DNA from: Phytoseiulus persimilis
Lineage: Eukaryota > Arthropoda > Arachnida > Mesostigmata > Phytoseiidae
DNA length: 64,000 bases
NCBI GenBank assembly: GCA_037576195.1
Contig: CM075102.1
Location: 29,818,745 to 29,882,744, forward strand
Direction of reading: 5' to 3'
In this document: positions 1 through 12,502 of the stretch, piece after piece
Layout of the letters: every line of letters starts with the position of its first letter
Position numbering within the stretch: the first letter of the stretch is position 1
Program-made: the position numbers and the translations under genes
Notes under the pieces: model-generated
Seen by the model: only the letters and a program-made list of their open reading frames with translations
Told to the model about the DNA's origin: nothing
Databases searched by the model: none

Positions 1-2920
1 CTGCCGTTCTAGGCGGCCTCGTGGGACGACTCGAAGTGGACCACGTGTCACGGACTGCCAGCCACACACCGGCCAATGCCCCGTGGTATTCTGCCGGCGG
101 CTCTAGGCTGGTACGGGTTATGAAGTCGTTGCTAGACAGGAATTATTTGGGAGAAAAATTCGGGCTCATGAGAAGCTTCAGTCGCCGTTTGCATCACCAG
201 CTGCGAGTTCGTATCAGCGATCTGCGCTCAGCTGCACGGATCATTAGCAGTCATTGGCTCATGTGCAGTCGTTTCCACCTGGGTGGAAGCTCCGGTGGAC
301 TTGCGGTCAGGCCGTTATACGGTCTGGAGATCGGGTGGACGGGGTTGTGTCCCGCCAATCGAGCGATGGAACCGGCTACTCCGCACGCATTCGTAAGTTA
401 ATGAATGGCACGGCGCTACAGACCGACTGTTTCTCCAAACAACTCCCTCCGAGCGGTTTTTTCACTTGCTGAGATCATTGATCACTTCGTAAGCATCAGG
501 TTTCGGACCATGACCGTTTACACTCTTTTGGCGGTTCCGATATGGTGGCTCGAGAGCGTTTCGTGAGGGAGTCGGCGCCTCATGCGTTGCATGATGGCGT
601 CAGGAATTCCTCGTGTGCCTCAATACCCGCGAACCAGGGCGGCGCAGCGCTCGCCGAAAGAGCCGCTGCGTAGATTTCGACATCTAGCCGCTGCCCTGTT
701 CTTTGTCCACTGACGGAGTTTTAGACTCTGATCCTCAGAGGCAGTTCCAGGGGCGTTCTGACCGCTCACACACGAACACTCCTCCATTGCGCGGATATCC
801 ATGGAGGTTTCGCTTTCAGATATCGCGAAAAACTTTGAGAATCCATCTGAGTTCAGTTCCGATTCGCTAATGATAGCATTCCGTTTCCCAAAAAGCGATT
901 CTTCCTCATGACGAGCCATGTCAGGCGCAACACGTCCTGCTCAATCCGACCCTTCACTTGTAGATGGCACTTGGCGAGGATCCCGAATATCAGCTAGAAA
1001 CCTCAGTTTATTCGAACAGTGAATCGGAACCTCTGGTTCGCGTACCTTCTATAATTGGGGAGCTTCGATACAAGCTCGCGAAAGATCTCTCTCCACTTCC
1101 ATTTCTGCCCAGCACCGCCTTGGAAGCTCCCTCCCACCGTCCTTGCAGCCTGCGGCGCGGCGGTGGATGCAGTGCGCTGTGAGTGGTTCTCAAACACTCC
1201 TTGACCCGCGCCTCTACCATGTTCTGTTCCACGGAAACTCGTCACCCCCTTTAATACCCCCGAACCGCGGGAGCGATCGCTTTCTGGTTGGAGCTTCCGA
1301 TCTGACCTAGGAATGAGTTGGCAGGAACTTCCAGAACAAGTCATTGCCAAGATACCTGGACAATGAACTTGAATCCGAGGCGGACCGGTTGTGAGTGAGG
1401 GTCCGTCGAACTGTTTGGTGGTTAGGACTCCTGAATCACGTCGAAATCTCAAGCCGCTTCTCTCATTGCTAGTCGATTTGTTGCGACTCATCAATCAGAT
1501 CACCGGGAAAACGCGGACGGAAATGAGGGTTTGCGAGCGTTCTCAGGTTAACGCATTGGGCGGAAAAAGTGATCACGCAAACGCTCCAGCGATGATGAAA
1601 ATTCCCGATTTCAGCCGATAGAAACCACGGTGAACTGCACATACTTCCCGAGCAAGGGCTCGCGGCAGTGCGTTCGTGGCATCAGTGGCGGCGCCACGAT
1701 TTTTTCTTCGGGAAGCTAATTTGGGCGGCGAGATTCTCGTGAAAGGGTCTAGCCGGTTAGATGCCCCACCTTGTCGGATTTTCCTGAAAACTGCAGGATC
1801 GTGTTCCCTATGTGGAAGAACGTATTCCTGAAGTTTTCAGCCTCTTCCGTTACCTAGATCCGAATCTATTAACATTAATTAAAAATGGTTCATTTAAATC
1901 CGCATGGTCAGGAGCAAACTCAAAATCGTCATATCTAGAGAACCACTGGGCGTACAGCGTTGAACGACAACTTTCATGAAAGCTCTCTTCGGGGCCATCT
2001 TTTCATCTGGTGATTTGATCGCATGATCTCAAAAGCATCAAAAATCGAGGGTTTCTCAATTGAGATGGTTAATACCCTTCCCGTGGCCGGCCAAGAATCG
2101 GCGAGGACACGAATGTAGCCCTGAGTGCCCTCTTCGTACTCAAGAAGTTTCATCAAAATGGAAGCTTAGCCTTCGGAGTTATCGCTCTGAGTAGGTAACC
2201 GACCAGACCCCTCTCTAACTTCGGAGTCCGGAAATTCGACCCAAACGCGCTTGAAACCCTCGATTTTTAATGCCTTCGAAATCAAGCGAAATCAGGCACC
2301 TAACCCTACCTTATCCGGCTAAACCTTCCCAGAAATTTTAATATGCACTGTGTGACTAAGTTCAAGGACTCCAAATGCGTCAAAGTTTGGCCCATGCTTG
2401 GTCCCATTCTTACTGTGGTTTAAGAAAGCAATAACAGAACAATTCTTTCATACAGTATCACGGAAGATGTCACGTTATAATTTTCCCGTGGACCTTCTGG
2501 AGACGCTTCTGCACAAAGAGGATCCATTTCAAGGACCAATTCAACATTCCGGCCTCAACACTTCAGTCCATTGGGACTTCGGTCCGAGGTTTGCCGGAGG
2601 AAGTCCTCGATAATTTCTGTTTCTGCATCGCCGCGACCGGTTCGGGATCGATAACTGTAACCGATAACTGATTTCAGAAACTCAAATCTATGTTCACCGC
2701 CGCCGAAATATTGAGGGTGAGGGTTTTCGTGTGATAGCCCTGCGGAGCGAGGGCAGAGGACAGCGCGAAGTTTGGAGCGGAACTAGGCACTGCTTAAAAT
2801 GCGGACTGGCGTGGGAGTTTCTCGATGTCAGCGTCGAAGAACCGTCTGAACTTTCGCTTGAGCACCTTGTCCTTGCGGGTCTTCGACAAGTTGTCTCCAC
2901 ATTGCCCTCAAGGCCGAACC
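1..2920. other. No recognisable gene (apart from the candidate at 964-1178)
   Basis: Open frames reach at most about 163 codons (1003-1494, minus strand; Ser/Gly/Arg-rich). An AT-richer patch lies around 1860-2480. I see no repeat or RNA gene. Confidence 0.6.
964..1178 (+). CDS. Candidate exon, unknown protein
   Basis: An ATG-started frame begins MALGEDPEYQLETS and stays open to 1182. It directly follows a pyrimidine-containing TTCACTTGTAG, which could be a splice acceptor. A GTGAGT donor-like site starts at 1179, just before the in-frame stop. The first 55 residues have balanced, acidic, protein-like composition; the last 15 are Arg/Gly-rich. The opposite strand is also open over the same bases (1008-1232) and equally plausible, so this may be chance. 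I recognise no domain. Confidence 0.2.
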
Positions 2921-3541
2921 CTACAAAATAATTTTTGGGAAGCTTAGGAACTTCCCAAAAGCTTGACAACTTCCCGATGTTGAGATTCGGGTTGCTTTTG
3001 CTTGCTTAGCTTCCCGCTGGCGCCGCCACTGCGTGGCATACCTTCGGAACCGATATTTACGTGCATTCCTCTTCCAATTCGCTGGATGGTTACTTGAGCG
3101 TGTCTTCCAAGGACAGAGCCCGTCACTCCATCGCTCCATGGATGGAGACGTTTCTCGACCATCTATGACGGATCGGGGGAAGCGATAAACGAGCTCGCAT
3201 TTCAATTCGTGATCACTGTCGGAACTCACAACGCGGAGAGTGAAGATGCGAGACTCGCTTCCACCGAGAGCTAGAGGAGCGAAGTCACGCCATTCGATGA
3301 TCACGCTCGTGGACAGCCTTCCTGGGTCGTCTTCAAGCTCTTCCCTGTTGATCAAAACGCCTTGTAGATCCGCTGACATGTAGTGTTCACTCGATTGCGG
3401 GCGGTAGTATGTCTCACAGCCTGATTCGTCGGCCGATGAACAGGCTGTACCGGCAGAGTGGCGCATTCGCGAATGCGGCCCGCGGAACATGTTCGGGACA
3501 TTTTGGTAAACCCGAACCGTGTCTTGTACGACATGGTGCAT
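2921..3541 (-). CDS. Candidate coding frame, 206 residues, unknown
   Basis: A complete ATG-to-stop frame. Residues about 45-135 look like real protein: acidic stretch REELEDDPGR, then alternating hydrophobic residues in SRIFTLRVV and KCELVYRF. The last third is basic and Arg/Gln-rich, more like read-through of non-coding DNA. A GTGAGT donor-like site falls inside the frame, in the codons for the RVVS residues, so a true exon could end there. No signal peptide, membrane segment or known motif is seen. A run of this length is only mildly unusual given how many open frames the window has. Confidence 0.3.
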   Translation of the reverse strand: MHHVVQDTVRVYQNVPNMFRGPHSRMRHSAGTACSSADESGCETYYRPQSSEHYMSADLQGVLINREELEDDPGRLSTSVIIEWRDFAPLALGGSESRIFTLRVVSSDSDHELKCELVYRFPRSVIDGRETSPSMERWSDGLCPWKTRSSNHPANWKRNARKYRFRRYATQWRRQREAKQAKATRISTSGSCQAFGKFLSFPKIIL

Positions 3542-6500
3542 TTGTGTCTTGGGAGCACATCTGGTCCGAACAGTCTTCCTCGACGTTTGATTCCAGCTTC
3601 AGCCGAGGCATGTGGACCGTCTGAACAGGGATTCCGTCGCTCGTTAAAATTTTGGGAGGTAGGAGCAAAGCGCTCCTTTCCGTATTCTAACATTCCTGTT
3701 CTTGTCTCGCGTCGTGGAACGTGATTCTCTTAGTGAACGAGCTCGGCATGTCAACAGCATGAGAAGGAACCCTGTTCTTTTCCAGATTCTGAACTGGATT
3801 GGTGGAGCCGTCCTCGCAAGACTTCTCGCACCAATCCATCTAGTTTCCGAACTCGGATATTCTTACTTCCGTGAACGGCTCGACTGGCACCACGCATGCT
3901 CAGCAATGAGGTCACTGAACAGCTCGAAACCACGTTATCTCGAGGGCTGCTCTCCGCTTGCGACGAAAGGCTCAGAAATATTCCAATTCACCGTGTTGAA
4001 TGGTCAATCAAAACTGTCTCACTTTTCGACCGTCCCTCGTGGAGCTCCTCATGGCTGAGAACGGCGTCAATCATGGCGCCTCCTAGGCGCGACCGGTCGA
4101 TGTTGACGGGAGCTCCTCCGTTTGTTCATCGCCAGCCTATTGAAGGTTTCACGCGCCACGGGATCTCGGGACGTTATCGGTCCAATGTCACGCCATATTT
4201 ATATTCCTGTCGGGTTTCTCTAGTATAACCAATCATCCCTAAATGTTGGGTCCTGTCTGCAGAAGTGGCCCAACGACGAAGCGTGGGGGGTCAGAAGTCA
4301 AGGCTGCCGGCGCTGATGCGGTTCCCCGTGTTGATCGAACTTCCCATATATCCTGTTAGTCAAGTCGAAGCGGCGGCTGCTTGTGTCGCTTGCGTAAGTC
4401 GCCACCGCACAGCGTTGTCGGCAGGATCCGGTCCCATACAACGAGCCGACGGGCGCTCGACTCGTTCGACAAGCTCGGTTCAGCACCGGGTATTCCATTA
4501 TGTAAACTTTGCCTCAGCTCAGTTCTGTATGCAAGCCCCGCCCGAGAGAACGCGACTCCGATGACTGGCTTTGTTCTCTACCGACGTTCTCACTGTCTCC
4601 TGGATGGAATGCTCCGAGTGGGTTGGCGAACCCGGAGGGAGTCGAATGATCGAGGTCTGTTCAAGATTCAAGGGGATCCGTTGAAAGAGAAACCTTCGGA
4701 AACATCGTGCGACGAGGGAGCGAAACTTTGAGGACGATTCTGAGAGAAGTGCTGGCAGTTTCGCTCAGTCAGTTATCAACTGGAAACTCTCACCGCAGGC
4801 GACATCTCATGAGACTTTCGAGGGTTCATGGGCAGTTTTTCGAATTTAGCGGGAGCCTCGGAGTCGCTGACAACTTCTGATCCTGCCTGAGATCACAGGT
4901 TTGTCTTCCTCCTCCTGGTGCGACTACCCGGGAACGCGCACGCGAGCTGACAGGCGTCGGAGACTCCTCGATGGGAACACGCGAAATATTCGAGTATCTG
5001 TCTTGGAAACTGTTTCACATTCATCGAATTTCTCATGAAAACTTCGAGATTGATCGGAGAGCGTCTAGTGGCAGAGCAAATAACCCGCAGCCGCCGCTCG
5101 TCATCAAACCCCACATCGCAGTCGGAGTTCGCGAAGTTGATGAAAGTGCGTGGGTGTAACGTCTGCTCATGGGACGGCTCCATGGGAATCCGTGTGATCT
5201 GTTTACAAGGACTCGGTCTGCATTCGAAGGTGAATGGGATGGTGTTTCGTCGGCTCATGTGATTCTATGAATGATCCGCTGCCATTCGTGTGGAGCCTGC
5301 AGAGGCGACTTCATTCCGGTCACGAATTCTCCTAGGTTTCGACAGCTGGACGTCTTAGGTGAAAAGAAAAGCCTGGGACGTCGAGAGGAAAGTCTTTGTC
5401 AGCTAGATTAGAAGTTGGTAGAGTTTGTCGCAAACTGAGGCATTGACGGCATCGCAAGCGAGAGTCAGCATTTGCCTCATTCTATCCTCTGTATTGATGA
5501 CTTTCGTGGCAAGAAGCGAACGTGCTCGTGGATGATGTTTCCGGAAGGCACTGGACCTGTGCGTATGAAATGTCTGACGGAAAGAAACTAGCGCCCAGAG
5601 TCCGGGAGAGGAGCTCCAGCAAGCCTGGGTCGAGTCACGTTCAGTGGTTCTCTTACCTGGCTGGGACGTGAGGGGGGAGGAAGCGCGTAAAATTCGATTT
5701 TTCGGCTATGAGAATTCGGTTGATCCTGCTGCTACCAACATGATGGGAGACCTCGGGAGGAGAGTTTTCCAGAAGCAATCGTCGTTCGCCACAGTAGACT
5801 CGGTGGTTGTCGATATACGACAAAATCAGATGCGTGCGCTCCAACCCGGTGCTGACCCTGTCCTCAGGGGTGCCCCTGCTCCTCGCCACCTAATCATAAC
5901 TGAGACTAGTCTTCGAGGGCTAAATGGGGCGATTGCGCTATTCATGATATTGGAGAGTCAACAGAACGTACTCAATGAGTCAATGAATGGATGAGAACAG
6001 TTATGGATCGCTAGAACTTTCGTTCCAAAAGGAGCCGATGGCGAGATACTCCGCATTGTTCATCCGCGGGGCCAGTTTCCGTATCGGTTCCGTGCTCGCG
6101 GGAGCTGTTCTCGGTAGCCACCTTGAGGGCGCAGCCTTCCACGGGCCGCACACGGGTTCGTGGAAGGCGCCCTTGGAAGACAGAGATCGTACTTTTTGGT
6201 TGCCGCGGCAGGCGTGCCACGTCCGAGAAGGGCGCCTCATCCACGGTTCGCCCCGGGCGCCCTCCACCCCAGTGCTTACCCTACTCGTATATCCCCTGGT
6301 TCGTTAACGTTTGACTTTTGTTCCAACCATTTGTCCGAGCTAGCAGCGAGAGCAACAAAGAATACAGGGAGCATAGGAGGAGTTTCGCCCTCTTGGTGTC
6401 AAGATTCAACACATGAGATTGCAACCGCAAGACGGGGAATAATCTCAGAGCACGGGACCGCCAAGCTCACTCTCGATGCACGTGGGCAAGGCACGGGATG

Positions 6501-8869
6501 ATCCGTCGAACTCGAACACCCCTCGACCGCGCATCTATCCCGAACGAACGATTGAACAGACGAATGAGAACTGGCCGCGGGAGAGCCCATTGAGCCTCCA
6601 TAGCCACTGCGAAGTTCTCCGACTTGCTGTGCTTAGGGAATGACACCACTCTCGACGATAGTTCCAATGATTTCCTCCGCGCGACCGAATGGGGCGCGTC
6701 TCATAATTTGGGAACCCCTAGGTTGGACAGTCGAAGTCGGAGCTAACGCTCATCCCGTGGGAACAGCGGCCTCGCTTTCCCGACTGACGTACCCTACGTA
6801 CAGATACCGGTGAACTGGGTATCCGGTTCCATTCGCGGTCTGCGATGATGGTCCAGAGGAACCAATTATTACTCTCGGAAAGAGCAGGCTCTCAAGGCTG
6901 GTTTTCTGCCACGTTGTTGATTGCAGCAGAAAGTTATCCGGTGATGGCAGAACGTTCTGCCATCACCGCCGCGTAACTAATTGCTTCCTCATGGAGACCG
7001 ACCCACGCGATGGAGTCTCTTCATGTCGCCTGGATTTCTCCTCGGTAAAGGCACACCAATTTTTGGTAGAGCTATCCAATGCAGGCCCCCCTCGAGCATT
7101 GTCCACTCCCAATGATCTCTGGGATGGTGGTGAACAGGGAGGTCGACGAACATTTAGGTCGAATCGGAGCCGCGGTCCAAGAATCCGGGGGGTTATGTTC
7201 GCAATATCGGTCAAGAGAAATGAATTTTCCTCCTCATCGGGCTCAGAGCGTCCCAAAACCGTCAACCATTCTTCACCTTAACAGCTGTGCCCGAGGTATT
7301 TGTTTTCAATAGAAGAACTTTGGAAGGATTGCCTTCTCCTCTTCTGGACGAAGTCAGTGCGGGATGAGAGTTTCAATCTAGATTCCAATCATTTTTCGCG
7401 AGAGCTCCAGAACTTTCGACGATGGCTCCATGCATGATATCTCCCAGACAGCAGCTCGTGGGTTCGTGGAGCGGCTCATACGAGTGCCCGTCACGCGACC
7501 CCACGCGGTCGATGGTCCACCTCAAGCCTGATGCCTAGAAATCGGGAGAGGAACCGCTGAACGCGAATCGGCTTGGAAATGCACTCACAGGTACCCCTCG
7601 ACGGACGCTTCGACAACGTAATCGCGATCTTGGATGAACGAGTATTCAACCATTGCCTCAGCAGACACGGAGCACGTAAACCGCGGTGAAGACACGCATT
7701 TGAGAGGGATGGCGTCTTTGCGACCTTCGCCACTAGGGAGTCTGCCGTCGATTCGTCGAACCCAAGGTGCCATTCAGCTTCAGCGCTCAGCTTCAGGCTG
7801 TGCGCGACAACCAGTGACATCGGACTGAACAACGGAAGAGTAGTCTTCATTCACGAGGCTTCCCCAGAAGCAGGATAACCAGCTGTTCTCGATTTTCCTC
7901 GAAAGGTGAGACTCATACGCCTTGTTATGGTCGAGGCCATTGTCTCAGTCACGATCCTGCTATTGATGCTGTTGTCGTGATGCGTCATTGTGCCCCTCTC
8001 CAGGCCTGTGATCCTCCAGTGGAAGCCCGAGCCTCAGTGTGTGTGGGCAGGGGGCATCCTTCCCTTCGGGCGAGGAGTGTCGGGGGGAATTCCCACAGCC
8101 AATGTCACGTTTCTGTCCCGTGCTGACGCCTATTCCAGTTTATACCGAATACCGACAGGAGACAGATTTGATAACATGAGAGCGTTCTTCATTTCTCCCC
8201 GAATCGAGTAATCGTTTCAGATCTCTTCGACTGGAACGCTTTGCTGGAATGGATTCCAACAGGGACCAGAGCTCCGACTTTGACGACACTGGTCTAGGAC
8301 TCCCCGTTTCTAGAGCTGCTTGTAACGTTCGTCAGCCCGAGATCGACATGAGAGTGAAGCGGAGGAGAACGAGTTGACAAAATAGTGACAGCGTTCGAGT
8401 AACTGCTTTCTGGAAAGGACTTTCTCGCTTTCCGAAACCAGTCCAGACCCTTGGTTGAAAGAACCGATTTCGGCAACGAACGTAGGTGTTCCGAGTGGCA
8501 TTGTCTCATGTGTACGTGCGGCTGTTTGGAAGAAATCAGACCGCTCTGTTACCCGGTGATAAATGATTCTCCTAAGCACCCCTGCGACAAATTAGCAAGG
8601 ACACGTCGAAAGAACCGTTAACGATGTCGCAACGCGATTTCCTCTCCGATCGATCGTCCCAGGAAAAAAATAGAGCGTCATTCCAGGCTTCGGTTATATA
8701 TCCCCGTCCTGAATCCCTCTTACTGGACAGGCCCTGTTGGATTCACTGAAGAGAGGAGCTCGCGCTCCAGAGGACACAGATTATGTTCTCAGTGCCATCG
8801 ACTGAGCCGCTCGATTTCTCGCGGATACGTCGTTTCTGCTCATATCTGGTGGGCTGGGACACGATCGCA
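3542..8869. other. Non-coding stretch with a GC-rich hairpin
   Basis: Frames are all about 121 codons or less and lie opposite each other. The hairpin cluster at 6126-6280 is the only structure seen. Confidence 0.6.
6126..6173. repeat. GC-rich imperfect hairpin
   Basis: AGGGCGCAGCCTTCCACG at 6126-6143 pairs with CGTGGAAGGCGCCCT at 6159-6173 across a 15-base loop, with a two-base bulge. The motif GGGCGCC recurs twice more within the next 110 bases (about 6230 and 6257), making a local GC-rich, self-complementary cluster. No promoter element or terminator-like T run adjoins it. Confidence 0.5.
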
Positions 8870-8930
8870 GAATGACTGCCTTCGATCAGCTGCCGCTCAG
8901 GATAACCGCCATATTGAAATACCTCCTAGA

Positions 8931-9137
8931 TCATCCTTGTGTCAGACCGCTTGGAAACGCATGACGCGTCAGACATACGGGGGACTTACCGAGAGATTTC
9001 TTGTCATTTATGAATAATGAGCCGAGTTCGATGTAAACGAGTTCACCGAGGGACCAGCGTTCCGCGGAGAAGGGTGGAAGCTCGCGAACAGGAAAAACCG
9101 AGCTTTCATATGCCGAACTACTTACCATGGCTTCCAT
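8931..9137 (-). CDS. Candidate first exon, antisense to the zinc-finger-like frame
   Basis: From the ATG at 9137 the minus strand reads MEAMVSSSAYESSVFPVREL and on to INDKKSL, then meets a strong GGTAAGT donor-like site. The composition is protein-like with no known motif. Its mirror is 63733-63939 on the plus strand. It overlaps the zinc-finger-like frame on the other strand over 9021-9137, so at most one of the two is likely to be real here. Confidence 0.25.
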   Translation of the reverse strand: MEAMVSSSAYESSVFPVRELPPFSAERWSLGELVYIELGSLFINDKKSLGKSPVCLTRHAFPSGLTQG

Positions 9138-9458
9138 CACAAAATATGTACAAAAGAGGACTCTTACGTAGAATGCAATGAGCTATGTGTCTGTAAATAC
9201 TGCGGTAAGAACAGAATTACCCGACATCACATCCCAAAATGCACGTTCTCCGAGAACAGAGCGATCAACGAGATCGCTAAAGAAAAACTATGCACTGCGG
9301 AAAATCCGCGAATAACTCGCTATTATTATTATAAATCACCGGTGCGGCAATCTTTCTGGCAACAGGCCGATGTTCAGTTCCGAGACGGTGGAGTCGAGAG
9401 GTGGAATAGACAAGCTGGAAAACAAGCGCCCGTACACAAAAGGCGACGCGCCGTCTGA
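9021..9458 (+). CDS. Candidate exon with zinc-finger-like Cys/His cluster (left arm copy)
   Basis: This frame is open for 145 codons from a stop at 9018-9020 to the stop at 9456-9458 and contains no methionine, so it could only be an internal or terminal exon. Its middle carries CKYCGKNRITRHHIPKC, spacing C-x2-C-x7-H-x4-C. The Cys-x-x-Cys-Gly-Lys start is typical of small zinc fingers. It is preceded by another Cys/His-rich stretch (FICRTTYHGFHHKIC, about residues 34-48). A basic tail with HKRRR closes the frame. A GGTAAGAA donor-like site lies inside the finger. The opposite strand is also open at 8931-9140. Not assignable to a named family by eye. Confidence 0.35.
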   Translation, partial: AEFDVNEFTEGPAFRGEGWKLANRKNRAFICRTTYHGFHHKICTKEDSYVECNELCVCKYCGKNRITRHHIPKCTFSENRAINEIAKEKLCTAENPRITRYYYYKSPVRQSFWQQADVQFRDGGVERWNRQAGKQAPVHKRRRAV

Positions 9459-9562
9459 CTGTGCCCTCAGTGAGCTCAGGGACGATCTCACGCGGAGATC
9501 ATGTGCTGCTCTCCTTTCCAGACGTCCGCAGTAATTTCCGGACAACGAGTCGGCCTTTGAGT

Positions 9563-10003
9563 ATGAGTGAGCGAGACTATGGCCCAAGACAAGATAGTCT
9601 CAACGGGTGGATCAGGGAGGGTGATCCGGATGTCAATCCTGATAGCACGAAACGCCACGAAAACTTCAAGGCCATCACCGACGACCTTGCTTCCATCTCC
9701 ATGAAGCGGGGCTCGGCTCCATCGAAGAAACTCCTCCCAGTGGCGCATTCGGACAGAGTGCTGCTCGGGCAGAACCGGGGAAATTTTGGAAAGTGCCGCT
9801 ATCTCCAACATTTGCCGCTACCGACCAGTACTCAAAAAAGTGGCCGTAACGTTGGCCCTAGAAGAGTCCCGCATTGCCGACTGGGAGTTGGGAAACAATC
9901 TGGGAACCCTTTCCCGAGGTATGCGGCTGCATCAAGGATCCCTATGGTAGGGGGGGGGGGGGCTTCAGCGAGAGCTCCCGGAATCGAATTCATGGTGTAC
10001 TGA
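9563..10003 (+). CDS. Candidate coding frame, 146 residues, unknown (left arm)
   Basis: ATG at 9563 opens MSERDYGPRQDSLNGWIREG and a charged stretch to about residue 80; the frame is also open upstream to 9461. A good acceptor-like GACTGTGCCCTCAG sits at 9458-9471, right after the zinc-finger-like frame, so the two could be successive exons. The last 45 codons include the 13-G tract and read as Gly/Pro/Arg-rich noise. The antisense frame 9488-9811 is also open. No domain recognised. Confidence 0.22.
   Translation: MSERDYGPRQDSLNGWIREGDPDVNPDSTKRHENFKAITDDLASISMKRGSAPSKKLLPVAHSDRVLLGQNRGNFGKCRYLQHLPLPTSTQKSGRNVGPRRVPHCRLGVGKQSGNPFPRYAAASRIPMVGGGGASARAPGIEFMVY
9950..9962 (+). repeat. 13-G tract in the left inverted arm
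   Basis: Thirteen G, matched by exactly 13 C at 62908-62920. Equal length of a slippage-prone tract in both arms argues that both copies derive from the same molecule or consensus. Confidence 0.95.
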
Positions 10004-12081
10004 CCATCGCTATATGACGGAAAGTCGAGCATGGGACGAAACATGTGCGTCAGGGGTTTTATTAAGTTCAAGGCGCTGGCAAGCTCCGCGCGATAGCAGG
10101 CTCACATTCGAGGGTAACGAACGCCGTTGCTTACCCACGCGGATTGACTTGTTTGTAGTCAATCGATGCACGGACACTCTCGTTGGCGCTGACGTGCACC
10201 CTCGTACCGTGCATATGATCTTCCTCGCTCCGGTGCGGCCAGAGGTTACCTTGCGAATCGATGCAGCCGGCAAGCCCCAATCATTAAGATGAGCCCTCAA
10301 CGTACCTATCATAAATTCACAATTCACCCAGCTCCGTGCGACCAAGCGTGGTGATGGAGGAACGAGACGACAACGTGCGGGCCAGCCGACTGAGCAACCG
10401 TCAGCTCTAGCGCTGACCTCGCTCCTCTTGACCTGGCCCGCAACAATCCATTTGCTCTTTCACCAACATCACGGCTGAACGCTGTGCTTGGCACTGATCT
10501 TCGATGACGGCGGTCGTTTCAACCGGAACCCCTGCCGCCAGCTGGTTGTGTCAGCGCCTCCATTACGGATGTCCTACCTTCGCTCAAAAGTTTCCTCACC
10601 AACCTATGACAGATATGGACTGACCGACCGATCGACTGAATGACTGACGTCCTTCCCGCCTCAGAAATTGCTGATTCACACGGTAAGTCTGTCCGAGGAG
10701 ATGCAGAATTCAATGAGGCTTACCGAGTAGGATGATAAATCATCGCTAACCATTAATAATGCAGATCGATCGAGCAGGGCCGCTTCCGAAAGTAGGTGAA
10801 GCCAAGGATTTCCTCGAGATCATGGTTCGACAGGGAGGGTGAAAAGCATGAACATAAATAAAAGGGAATTGCACGCAGGGGATAGACTTCCGGGGAATGG
10901 CTGACAATCTCCATCGGTCAGTAGAGGAAACCCGGGACCTAATCTAAGTTATTGGAGCGACTTTTCTTACGGCTCTCACTTCGAACGGTTCACAGCTTTT
11001 CGCTGTTCTGCAGGTGCCCATGAAGGAATTATTAACTAATCTTCCGCGAAGAGGACCGCGTGGGAAGTTGGGAAGTCAGCCACAGGCTCAAATTCAGCGA
11101 GCGCACAATTTTCACAAAAAGCAACACAGCTGAAGATCGCAACTCGAAGAGCTTGCTCATGGAATCGCAAACGCGCCCTGATGACGGTCGACGTGATCGG
11201 AAGATTCCGCGCCCGATATGAATAGTGAAAACCTAATCAGCTTTTCGAGTGGTCGCTGAGTGTGGATTCAATGAAACCTCTCTGTGGGGGTCAGCGGTAC
11301 GATACCGGACTAATCCTCTCAGCCGTGGCTCTCGAGTCACTGGTGCGCCCGTGGACGCTCAACCGGAGCTCAGCTCTTCCTGTCCAGCTCAGCTCGCTGA
11401 CCTGGGTCCGGCGAAATGTTCTCGCATCCATTCTTGGAATCCGTGCCCTCGCGGGGAGAGAGAGGGTGATACAACCTTGCGGGGGCGCGTGCACTACAGC
11501 TCTGTAGATTTCTCCATCCTACGGAGTGCAGTCGGTGGGAGGAATCTCTCGGAGCGGAAATGGAAAAGAAGAGGAATTTCTGCGAGTTCGACAGGAGGTG
11601 AACGGTTGTTTCCCCAGGGTCCCAAGGATACGTAAAACAGAATGCAGAGGCCGCGGTTTCGATCGAGGGCGAATGAACCTCAAGAGGAGAGTATTCGAAA
11701 CCAAATCGAGCCTGTAATGATCGGAACAGGGGATAATGGGCAACGATCTGAATCGAGACCTGGTTCACGTCAGTCTGTCCGAGTCTCTGTTGTTGAAGCT
11801 CAAGTTTGTTCAGAAGGAGGGGCCGGAAACAGGTGAAGCTTTTGATACAGTGTAACCTCTTACGCCGGGGTATGTTCGTTCATTTCCCGAACTCCCGTCG
11901 TGTTCCAGCTCATTACAGGAGCAGCTCGGTTAGCAGACTACGCCCTGTTATTAGAGGTTTTACAGTACATCGATTTCCCGAGGACTGCTTACCGGGAGCG
12001 CAAATATTCTTCTGCTCTGATACGCGCGCTCTGAGGGCGCGCGCCGAAACTGGAGGACGCGCGTTGAATCACGGAGGTTTG

Positions 12082-12502
12082 TTATTTGCTAATTATACGA
12101 TTGAGACGGAAACGTGAGGCCCCCGACAGTGCACAAGCCGGAGCAATCAGAGACACGTCACAAGGTTCACTCAAGTGAGCCACATCCTGGAGAAAACGCT
12201 CCTCTATCTGCTCGATTTCAGACAACGCCGGGCTGCCATGGATTTCGTTGATGTGGTTTGAGGATACTCTCCTTGGGGATGTCATTAGGCGCTCTCCTAT
12301 TACTTCCACTCTGGCTGCTTTCCCTGTCTCTGGCTGATGAACTCTCAGAGAACTGATGTTTGAGCAACTTTCCCCGACATCCCCAGCTAAACATATGCGA
12401 ATTATGAATGAGCCTTGCGTTCCATTCACTCATGTCCAGGTTCTCATTTTCGAAATCCCACGTCCATTTCAGTTTCGCTTTGGTTTTGTGGATCAAATGC
12501 AA
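12082..12502 (-). CDS. Left-arm copies of the two overlapping candidate frames
   Basis: Minus-strand frames 12218-12502 and 12082-12429 are identical in translation to 60368-60652 and 60441-60788. They lie 232 bases or more from the N at 12734, so they are not damaged by the breakpoint. Confidence 0.18.

Noticed and set aside
2285..2330. CCTAACCCTACC, resembling telomeric repeats
   Set aside because: Only a single imperfect unit; no array.
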